In this document: in pieces, positions 27,150-33,245 of the stretch | How positions within the stretch are numbered: the stretch's first letter is position 1 | Layout of the letters: every line of letters begins with the position of its first letter | Assembly: GCA_900473745.1 (NCBI GenBank) | Contig: UCMW01000009.1 | Span: 62,001-126,000, forward strand | From: Hyphomicrobiales bacterium | GTDB lineage: Bacteria > Pseudomonadota > Alphaproteobacteria > Rhizobiales > Rhizobiaceae | Reading direction: 5' to 3' | Length of the DNA stretch: 64,000 bases | The notes under the pieces: model-generated | Database searches by the model: none | Seen by the model: only the letters and a program-made list of their open reading frames with translations | What the model was told of the DNA's origin: nothing | Made by a program: the position numbers and the translations under genes

Positions 27150-27225
27150 GGGGCACCTATCAGACCTGTTGCAGCGCAAAAGCCGATAGCATCGCTCTGC
27201 CCGTCGCTCAATGCGCCCCATGAGC

Positions 27226-27846
27226 TCACACCATGAGGCCCGCCCGGATCGCCGCATCGAATATCCTCGCCGTCACCGCGATCTTCTTCGCCCGGTCCGT
27301 GCCGTTGACGATCTTTCGCGCTCCGGTCCAGTCGGCCTTGCTGCCTGCGAAGACATCGGCAAGCCTCACGCCCGAAAACAGCCCCTCGGTCATACCGACC
27401 ACCAGGATGGTTGCCGCCACATCGAGCCTGAGCGCCAGATCCGGTTCCGCCACGAGGTCGAGCCCTGTCACCCGGCTCATCTTCTGGTAATTCTCGCGAT
27501 GGGTGATCTGCACCAGGCCGCGACCATAATAGCTCCGGCCGGCCGCATCGCGCCGCCAATAGGGCGTCCGCACGGTGGGCAGCTTGCCTGCCCGCCAGGC
27601 CCGTTCCAGCCGCGCAAAGGCCTCGTCATCAGTCGCCGCGAAGGTCTCGCGCACCGCCTGCATGGTTCCGCCGGTCTCGTGATGCGCGGTCGCCAGCATA
27701 TAGGCCAGCCAGCGCGGATCGGCCCAGCCGCGGGCGGAAAAGCGCGTCAGCACCGCCTCCACGCCCTCCACCTGCCCCTGAGACAGCCGCCCGCCGAACA
27801 CGGCATTGCGCAGCCCCGCGAAGACGATTCGCCGGTCAATCCGCAT
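27226..27846 (-). CDS. GH19 chitinase-like endolysin
   Basis: 206 residues of the glycoside hydrolase 19-like lysozyme/endolysin type. LAYMLATAHHETGGTMQAVRE holds the catalytic Glu region, and YYGRGLVQITHRENYQKM is the family signature. ADVFAGSKADWTGARKIVNG is also conserved. No signal peptide. The ATG at 27846 has GAGGA upstream. It probably cuts the glycan strand of peptidoglycan; beside GTA genes it could serve cell lysis, with the holin-like protein at the far end as partner, but the two are not adjacent. Confidence 0.8.
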   Translation of the reverse strand: MRIDRRIVFAGLRNAVFGGRLSQGQVEGVEAVLTRFSARGWADPRWLAYMLATAHHETGGTMQAVRETFAATDDEAFARLERAWRAGKLPTVRTPYWRRDAAGRSYYGRGLVQITHRENYQKMSRVTGLDLVAEPDLALRLDVAATILVVGMTEGLFSGVRLADVFAGSKADWTGARKIVNGTDRAKKIAVTARIFDAAIRAGLMV

Positions 27847-27927
27847 GGTCAAATCCTCGATGTCGGGAAGGACGCGGCCGCCGTCGCGCGCTCGGGCACG
27901 GCCACCTCGAAAAAAACTTCGGAATTA

Positions 27928-27954
27928 AAACGATTGAAGAAATTTCAATCGTTT
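27928..27954. promoter_or_regulatory. Perfect 11-bp inverted repeat upstream of a 41-aa gene
   Basis: AAACGATTGAA and TTCAATCGTTT are separated by 5 bases (GAAAT) in an AT-rich patch between divergent genes. It could be an operator, or a stem-loop if transcribed. It does not match a factor I can name. Confidence 0.5.
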
Positions 27955-28055
27955 AGAGCTCTGTCCGTTCACATTTACAAAGGTTTAACACTGTGGAACT
28001 TTCCGCTCATGCAGACGTTCTGGAAGCCGATACTTCCAGCATGAGGAGGGAAGAC

Positions 28056-28181
28056 ATGCAGACCACGATTTCGACCAAGACCGCAGCCCCGGCCACCATC
28101 CCGGCCCATGTCCTGCAGCGGCTCGAAAACGAATGGCGCCAGGTCCGCCAGCCGGCCCAGCCGTCGACTTCGGCGAAGTAA
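28056..28181 (+). CDS. 41-aa conserved-looking small protein
   Basis: MQTTISTKTAAPATIPAHVLQ... ends RQPAQPSTSAK: a Thr/Ala/Pro-rich start, a helical, charged centre (LQRLENEWRQVRQ) and a polar end. A near-ideal AGGAGGG lies 6 bases upstream and a strong intrinsic terminator 26 bp after the stop, so this is a complete single-gene unit. No signal peptide or membrane segment. Function unknown. It is on the opposite strand from the GTA genes, between g2 and the endolysin gene. Confidence 0.65.
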   Translation: MQTTISTKTAAPATIPAHVLQRLENEWRQVRQPAQPSTSAK

Positions 28182-28206
28182 ACCGATCCACCGCATTGCC
28201 TTATGA

Positions 28207-28236
28207 AGCCGGTGCCCGAAAGGGCGCCGGTTTTTT
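28207..28236 (+). terminator. Intrinsic terminator after the 41-aa gene
   Basis: CCGGTGCCC/GGGCGCCGG stem with a GAAA loop (one G-T pair), followed by TTTTTT. Confidence 0.85.
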
Positions 28237-28248
28237 CGTTTCGGCGAT

Positions 28249-28402
28249 TGCCGACTGAACTGATCCCCTCACTTGCGAAATTTGCCGCAACCGCGCGCTC
28301 CCTCTCCCCCATGTGGGGGAGAAAGCGAAATCGAAGGCTTGAGGTCAGCGCAAGCCGCCTAAACTTCAGATTTCGCAAGTGAGGGGATCGGTTCAGTTGG
28401 CA
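28249..28402. repeat. MITE-like element with long terminal inverted repeats
   Basis: Left end TGCCGACTGAACTGATCCCC and right end GGGGATCGGTTCAGTTGGCA pair over about 35 bp, continuing into CTCACTTGCGAAAT/ATTTCGCAAGTGAG. The interior holds CTCCCCCATGTGGGGGAG and one arm set of the CGAAGGCTT/CGCCTAAACTTC hairpin. The shortest complete example of the family here (154 bp). Confidence 0.85.
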
Positions 28403-28405
28403 CAA

Positions 28406-29899
28406 TCACATCCCCCTGATCCGCGGCTCCCCGCCGCCCTCCAGCATCAGCGCCGTCAGCGCCCAGACCAGCGCATCGAGCCGATCCGGCGAGCGCCCAT
28501 TCGACAAGCCGTCACTCCCGAAATCACACATCTGGTCCTCAAGCTCGACAAACCGCCCCGCATGAACCACCCGCCCCTGCTCGTACAAGGCCGCCACCGG
28601 CTCGGCGCGCAGGAACTTGCCGCGCGTCGCCCGAACCGTCGTCACCGGCAGCCGCGCCTCGATACCTTCGAGCACCGCACGCACCATGTCGCCGCCCTGG
28701 TTGACCTCGGCCACGACCCGATCCGCCTCGAACCGCCTGTAGGCAGCGACCACAGACCGCGCCCAGCCGGCCGGGCCCACTCCGTCGACCGAACAATCCG
28801 CCAGCACCACCGCCTGGCCATTCTCCTTCAATCCGGCAACAACAATGCCGCAACAGGCGGACACACCGCCCGCCGGCGGATCGACCGCGACCACGATGCG
28901 GCTCAGCGGTTCCGACAGCTTCACGACAATCTCGTCGATCCGCGCACGTTTCCACAAGGCGTCCGGCCGGTCCTCGATCAGCTCGCCGTCGAGCTCCTGC
29001 CGACCCAGCCGCGTGCCCCCGTACCGCGCCTGAAGCGCACCCAAAAAACCCGGCGCCAGATGCGCGGCATTCGCCGCCGTCGCCATTTTCGTCAGCCTGG
29101 TCGCCTCGTCCGCCATCAGCCGTTTCAACAGCGGCAACGGCCGCGGCGTCGTCGTCACCACCTGGCGCGGATCATCGCCCAGACGCAGCGCGAACTGCAG
29201 CATGTCAAAAGTCTCGTCGGCGTGTTTCCATTTGGCGAGTTCGTCGCACCAGGCGAGATGAAACTGCGGCCCGCGCAGGCTCTCGGGATCTTCCGAGGAA
29301 AAGATCTGCGCGATCGCCCCGTTCGGCCAGACCAGCCGTCTCCGCGAAATCTCGACCACCGGCCGCATGCGCCGCGCGATCCGGGACAGCCCCGAGGCCC
29401 CGTCGATCATCACCTCGCGGGCATCGCCCAGCGTTTCGGCCACCAGCGCGATCCTGAGATCCGTCCGCTTTCCGGCCGCCTGAACCTTTGCCTGCACCCA
29501 TTCGGCGCCGGCCCGCGTCTTGCCCGATCCGCGCCCGCCCAGGATCAGCCAGTTGCGCCAGTCTCCATCGGGCGGCATCTGCTCGGGCCGTGCCAGAAGT
29601 CGCCAGTCACGGGCGAGGAAGGCGAGATCGGAGGGCGTCAGGCTGGATAAGTCGGCAGCCGCGAGACCAGAGAGGTCGGCGAAACCGGCCGGGACATCCT
29701 GGCCGCCACCGTCCACCGCCAGCGCCCGCTTCTGTAGCGTCATATGGTCGACCAGGCCCGCAAGGCCTGCGCTTGCCCGGCGGAATTCTTTCGCAATGGT
29801 CTGAACGTCATCGGCCAGACCGCCGGCCAGACCGGATGCCGCCTCTATTCCCTTCGCCTGCCGATCCCGCTCCAGCCTCCCCAGGGATTTGGGCGTCAT
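28406..29899 (-). CDS. GTA large terminase gp2
   Basis: 497 residues, starting MTPKSLGRLERDRQ at 29899 with GAGGAG upstream. The ATPase domain shows Walker A GGRGSGKT (121-128), LAWCDELAKWKH (Walker B region) and TTTPRP coupling motif. The nuclease domain acids are in IVVAVDPPAGG, VVAEVNQGG and SPDRLDALVWAL. It packages DNA by headful in GTA. The first 80 residues, before LTPSDLAFLARDW, form an extension with no known motif. Confidence 0.95.
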   Translation of the reverse strand: MTPKSLGRLERDRQAKGIEAASGLAGGLADDVQTIAKEFRRASAGLAGLVDHMTLQKRALAVDGGGQDVPAGFADLSGLAAADLSSLTPSDLAFLARDWRLLARPEQMPPDGDWRNWLILGGRGSGKTRAGAEWVQAKVQAAGKRTDLRIALVAETLGDAREVMIDGASGLSRIARRMRPVVEISRRRLVWPNGAIAQIFSSEDPESLRGPQFHLAWCDELAKWKHADETFDMLQFALRLGDDPRQVVTTTPRPLPLLKRLMADEATRLTKMATAANAAHLAPGFLGALQARYGGTRLGRQELDGELIEDRPDALWKRARIDEIVVKLSEPLSRIVVAVDPPAGGVSACCGIVVAGLKENGQAVVLADCSVDGVGPAGWARSVVAAYRRFEADRVVAEVNQGGDMVRAVLEGIEARLPVTTVRATRGKFLRAEPVAALYEQGRVVHAGRFVELEDQMCDFGSDGLSNGRSPDRLDALVWALTALMLEGGGEPRIRGM

Positions 29900-29933
29900 C
29901 GGAAGTCTCCTCGAAGCATCCGTTCGCCGTAGT

Positions 29934-30156
29934 ACCAACGGAACCGCCCCCCCTCACTTGCGAAATCTGAAGTTTAGACGGCTTGCGCTCGCCTAAGCCT
30001 TCGATTTCGCTTTCTCCCCCACATGGCGGGAGAGGGAGCGCGAGATTGGCGGCAACGCCCCCTCTCCCCTTTGTGGGAGAGGTTGAAAAATCGAGGGCTT
30101 AGCCCGATCAGGGCAAAACATCAGATTTTGTTGGTGAGGGGATCCGTTGCGTTGCC
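29934..30156. repeat. MITE-like composite element upstream of g2
   Basis: Two facing units within terminal repeats ACCAACGGAACCG... and ...GGGGATCCGTTGCGTTG. Unit 1 has AAATCTGAAGTTTAGACGG/CGCCTAAGCCTTCGATTT and CTCCCCCACATGGCGGGAG. Unit 2 has CTCTCCCCTTTGTGGGAGAG and AAAATCGAGGGCTTAGCCC/GGGCAAAACATCAGATTTT. It separates g1 from g2 and would have to be read through for co-transcription. Confidence 0.85.
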
Positions 30157-30201
30157 GGTCCATCGACATGGCCCAGCATTGAGAAACCACCTGGTTTTCC
30201 C

Positions 30202-30669
30202 TCACGGCGGCCCCCGCCCCCCGGCCAGCCCCGAAACCTCCGTCTTCCGCGCCGCCAACGCCTGTTCCAGTCGCTCGGCCACCGCACGTTCGACGCGGGC
30301 CGCAATCAGCGCCTCGACCTCACCGCGCAAGACGTCCGGGTCGCGCGCCTCCAACTGCCGCTCCTCGGCATCGAGCCGATCACGCTCCAGCTGGCGCAAC
30401 AGCGCGTCGATCTTTTCCAGCGTGCGCACGATCAGCGCAATCGCATCGGTCGCGGCCTTGATATCGGCGCGCGCCTGCTTGGCCAGCCCCTCGTCGGCCC
30501 CGTCGAGGAGGCTCTCGGCCCCGGCCCGCAGGCGTCTGAAGAGGTCGAACTGGGCGCGCATCTCGGTGGTGAATTCAAAGAGCAGCGTCTCCAGATCCCC
30601 CGCCCCTGCCGCCTTCACCTCGATGATATCAGGCAGCGCCTCGGTCACCTGCGGATCCTCTTCCAGCAT
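30202..30669 (-). CDS. GTA gp1, probable small terminase (TerS-like)
   Basis: 155 residues, starting MLEEDPQVTEALPDIIEV with CGGAGGG seven bases upstream. It is almost entirely charged helix or coiled coil (FDLFRRLRAGAESLLDGADEG, LEKIDALLRQLERDRLDAEERQ, VEALIAARVERAVAERLEQALAARK). RcGTA g1 is a coiled-coil small terminase in the same first position. Sequence alone would not prove the role; position and helix pattern support it. Confidence 0.7.
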   Translation of the reverse strand: MLEEDPQVTEALPDIIEVKAAGAGDLETLLFEFTTEMRAQFDLFRRLRAGAESLLDGADEGLAKQARADIKAATDAIALIVRTLEKIDALLRQLERDRLDAEERQLEARDPDVLRGEVEALIAARVERAVAERLEQALAARKTEVSGLAGGRGPP

Positions 30670-30684
30670 GGCACCCTCCGAAAC

Positions 30685-30710
30685 GAAAAAAGGCCCGCAT
30701 GGCGGACCTT
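30685..30710 (-). terminator. Intrinsic terminator in the g1 leader (possible attenuator)
   Basis: On the minus strand AAGGTCCGC-CAT-GCGGGCCTT forms a 9-bp stem (one G-T pair) followed by T residues. It ends 16 bases before the g1 ATG and lies downstream of the only clear promoter, so it would stop transcription before the GTA genes unless overcome. Confidence 0.75.
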
Positions 30711-30770
30711 CGAAAAACCTTGCCGGACCCGCTTCAGGCCCCGCGGCCACAGCTTTCCGATCATGCAACA

Positions 30771-30799
30771 AACCTATCCGACGACCGTCACGGTGTCAA
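30771..30799 (-). promoter_or_regulatory. Sigma-70-type promoter of the GTA cluster
   Basis: On the minus strand TTGACA (30799-30794), 17 bp spacer, TAGGTT (30776-30771). The predicted start is near 30764, giving a leader of about 95 nt to g1 that contains the terminator at 30685-30710. Confidence 0.7.
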
Positions 30800-30928
30800 G
30801 GATTATTTTCCTATTTTTCGGTGTGCGGTGGGTCAGGGGGTGTGGTGTGCCACTGAGATCTGATATCACCAATGAATGATCTATCTATCGGATGTCTGTC
30901 TGCCTACAAAACTTGAGAATGGTGAACC

Positions 30929-31630
30929 GTGGTACTCGTATGTTATTTGGATGACAGTGGTGACAAACGGGATCCATTGGCAACAATCGCCGGTTATCTA
31001 ACTCCGTCTCAAAATTGGCTACAGTTTGAGAGGGAAGCTAAAGAACTCTTCCGGGCAATTGATCTCGAATATCTACACACGGTCGATCTACACCAACGAA
31101 AAAATGAATTCAAAGAATGGACCAGAGACCAAACTTTAGAATTCTGCAAAACATTTCACCGTATTCTTTCTCGCCATGTTGCCGTTGGCTTCGAGTGCTC
31201 TATTGACAAATATGAGTTTGAGAGGCGCAAGACATTTTATCAGGTCGGGCATCAAACATCCGCGTTGGCGATGGGATTTACAATCGTCGTAGATCGCATC
31301 CTTAAACATGATGGTGTCGCCTCTGTGTTAGGCGAGCCAGGAGTTGATATTTCGTTCGTGGTTGAAAGCGGTCACGCGAATAACGCTAACGTTTTGGCAA
31401 CGTTCAGCGCTTTTCAGAAGAAAAATCCCAGCTTGTTTAATTCTCTGAATTTCGAGGATAAAAAGGACAGAATTGCTCTTCAGGCAGCTGACTTTCTGGC
31501 CTATTTCTCACGTCGTCTCAGGCTGAAAAAGAGATCAGATACAAGATACGACGCTGAGTTGCAGTTCTTCCGCGAAGCGACAGAAGGAATGCAGATTAAT
31601 CATTTCTTGGCTGTTGATTTCGAAGCTTAG
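30929..31630 (+). CDS. DUF3800 protein, AT-rich, probably acquired
   Basis: 233 residues with the DUF3800 start VLVCYLDDSGDKRD and the C-terminal DKKDRIALQAADFLAYFSRR, which together look like an RNase H-like fold with acidic residues. Base composition and codon use are clearly more AT-rich than every neighbour (for example TTT, AAA, TTA codons), pointing to horizontal transfer. GTG start at 30929; ribosome site weak. The gene sits immediately upstream of, and divergent from, the GTA promoter. Members turn up in phages and defence islands; no function is assigned here. Confidence 0.8.
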   Translation: MVLVCYLDDSGDKRDPLATIAGYLTPSQNWLQFEREAKELFRAIDLEYLHTVDLHQRKNEFKEWTRDQTLEFCKTFHRILSRHVAVGFECSIDKYEFERRKTFYQVGHQTSALAMGFTIVVDRILKHDGVASVLGEPGVDISFVVESGHANNANVLATFSAFQKKNPSLFNSLNFEDKKDRIALQAADFLAYFSRRLRLKKRSDTRYDAELQFFREATEGMQINHFLAVDFEA

Positions 31631-31648
31631 TTAGCTCGTGCAGCCCCC

Positions 31649-31990
31649 TCATCCCGCCTTCGACCTGTTCCGTCCCGCACTCTTCGCCTCATACAGCGCC
31701 AGATCCGCCCGGGTCACCAGGTCGCGCGGATCGCGCAGGCCGCTCTCCCTCGGGCCGTCGAGGCGGGCGAGATGCGGGCTGGAAAGCTCGCGGACCATGC
31801 GCACCAGCCGGTCGGCGAGAAAGGCCCCGCCGGTCTCGGTTTCCACGGCAAAGAGCAGGGTGAATTCCTCTCCGTCATAGCGCGCGGCAAAACCGTCATG
31901 GCGGGCGGCAAAGGCCTGCAGTGCCGAGGCGATCCGGCGCAGCATCCGGCAGAAAAGATCGACCGCCGCGGTCCCGCCACTGGCAGGCGC
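31649..31990 (-). pseudogene. Truncated diguanylate cyclase (GGDEF) remnant
   Basis: Only the C-terminal half of a GGDEF domain remains: LRRIASALQAFAARHDGFAA, then RYDGEEFTLLFAVE (signature degenerated to DGEEF) and DLVTRADLALYEAKSAGRNR. The upstream DxDxFKxxND half and any sensor domain are absent; preceding sequence loses similarity near 31960 and runs into the next remnant. It is unlikely to be active. Confidence 0.7.
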
Positions 31991-32003
31991 GCGTGGCGCC
32001 TTC

Positions 32004-32273
32004 TCAGGCTTCCGGCCCGCCGAACTGCTCCCAGGCGGTCATGGCGTCGCCCGCACACATCAGCGAGGGACCGCCGCCCATGTAGACGGCGAGGCCAAGG
32101 CTCTCCTCGCACTCGGCCTTGCTGCAACCGAGCTTGATCAGCGCTTCCGTGTGGAAACCGATGCAGCCGTCGCAGCGGGCGGAGATCGCAATGCCCAGCG
32201 CGACCAGTTCCTTCATCTTCGTCGACACGGGAGACAGCAGGCAGCAGAGAGTTGTCTCTGTCCGCCCTGTCAC
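32004..32273 (-). pseudogene. 5'-truncated carboxymuconolactone decarboxylase/AhpD-like gene
   Basis: The core KMKELVALGIAISARCDGCIGFH with the redox CxxCxxxH and AVYMGGGPSLMCAGDAM is intact. The usual N-terminal 40 or so residues are replaced by about 15 unrelated ones from a GTG at 32273 with no ribosome site. AhpD-like proteins reduce peroxiredoxins; this copy may be dead or partly folded. With the adjacent GGDEF remnant it suggests a deletion-prone junction. Confidence 0.65.
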
Positions 32274-32299
32274 GACGTTACCGGCTGCAGGCTATTGCC

Positions 32300-32503
32300 T
32301 CACACCTCCCGCACCGGCGTGTAACCCGCCTCGCGGATCGCCTGTTCGGCGAGAGCCGCATCGCCCTCGACAAAGGCCTTGCGGGCAGCGAGATCGATCG
32401 TCACCGCGCGTCCCGGCAGGACCTCCGTCAGCGCCTTCACCACGGTCTTTTCGCAATGGCCGCAGGTCATGTCCTCGATCTTGAAGACGGTTTGTCCGAT
32501 CAT
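32300..32503 (-). CDS. copZ: Copper chaperone CopZ-like, single HMA domain
   Basis: 67 residues. MTCGHCEKTVVKAL carries the metal-binding CxxC, and AIREAGYTPV closes the ferredoxin-like HMA fold. The ATG at 32503 has AAAGGAAAG upstream; the frame start at 32548 lies in the upstream gap. It would carry Cu(I) to the CopA ATPase or to CueR, both encoded just upstream on the same strand. Confidence 0.88.
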   Translation of the reverse strand: MIGQTVFKIEDMTCGHCEKTVVKALTEVLPGRAVTIDLAARKAFVEGDAALAEQAIREAGYTPVREV

Positions 32504-32575
32504 GATGGTCTTTCCTTTGCCGCGCGTCGCACATCTCGTCGTCTGCAAATTGTCATCAGTCCCACGGGGGCAAGG

Positions 32576-33025
32576 TCAATCCCCGCAGCAGTCCTCGTCT
32601 GCCGGTTTCCCGGCGGTGTTTTGCCGCACCGGTCGCCCTTCGAGATCGGCCAGGATCGGGCAATTCGGCCGGTCGTTTCCCTGGCAGCGGTCGGCGAGAT
32701 GGAAAAGCGTATCCCGCATCGCCTGCATTTCGGCGATTTTCGCCTCCAGCTCCTCGACATGATGAAGCGCCAGGGCCTTCACCTCGGCGCTTGCCCGCGC
32801 CTTGTCGTCCCAAAGCTTCAAAAGCCGCTCCGTCTCCTCCAGCGAAAAGCCGAGGCTGCGCGACCGGCGCACGAAACGCAGCCGGTTGACGCTGTCCGCG
32901 TCATAAACCCGGTAATTGGAAGCCGTGCGCCCCGCCGGCGCAATCAGCCCGATCTCCTCGTAATAGCGGATCATCTTGGCCGAAACGCCCGAGGCATGCG
33001 AGGCTTCACCGATGTTCATCGTCAT
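32576..33025 (-). CDS. cueR: MerR-family copper regulator CueR
   Basis: 149 residues. N-terminal MerR helix-turn-helix (MNIGEASHASGVSAKMIRYYEEIGLI), SNYRVYDADSVNRLRFVRRS, then a dimerisation helix. The metal loop CQGNDRPNCPIL has the two cysteines of Cu(I)/Ag(I) sensors. An extra C-terminal tail ends DEDCCGD. A matching dyad promoter lies upstream of copA. Confidence 0.9.
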   Translation of the reverse strand: MTMNIGEASHASGVSAKMIRYYEEIGLIAPAGRTASNYRVYDADSVNRLRFVRRSRSLGFSLEETERLLKLWDDKARASAEVKALALHHVEELEAKIAEMQAMRDTLFHLADRCQGNDRPNCPILADLEGRPVRQNTAGKPADEDCCGD

Positions 33026-33049
33026 GGTCTCGTTCTCCAGGTTTCACCT

Positions 33050-33245
33050 TACCTCCCCCCTTGCGGGGGAGGATGGAAAATCGAAGCTTTAGGCCAGCGC
33101 AAGCGGCCTAAACTTCAGATTTTCCCGGAGAGGGGAAAGGTTCCGCTTGCACCGTCCTCACCGTGCCCCCTCTTGCAAAATCTGAGGTTTAGCCCTGACC
33201 GGGCTAAGCCCTCGATTTTGCTTTCTCCCCCGCAAGGGGGGAGAC
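33050..33245. repeat. Paired palindromic elements between cueR and copA
   Basis: Left unit: CTCCCCCCTTGCGGGGGAGG with AATCGAAGCTTTAGGCC/GGCCTAAACTTCAGATT. Right unit in opposite orientation: AAAATCTGAGGTTTAGCCC/GGGCTAAGCCCTCGATTTT with CTCCCCCGCAAGGGGGGAG. The right unit overlaps the last codons of copA. Confidence 0.8.

Noticed and set aside
24761-30156. Composite palindromes as Rho-independent terminators
   Set aside because: The hairpins lack T runs, share terminal inverted repeats and occur in both orientations, which fits mobile repeats better, although they may still affect transcription.
8655-30799. Intact prophage
   Set aside because: Gene set and order are those of a gene transfer agent; no integrase, repressor, replication genes or attachment sites were found.
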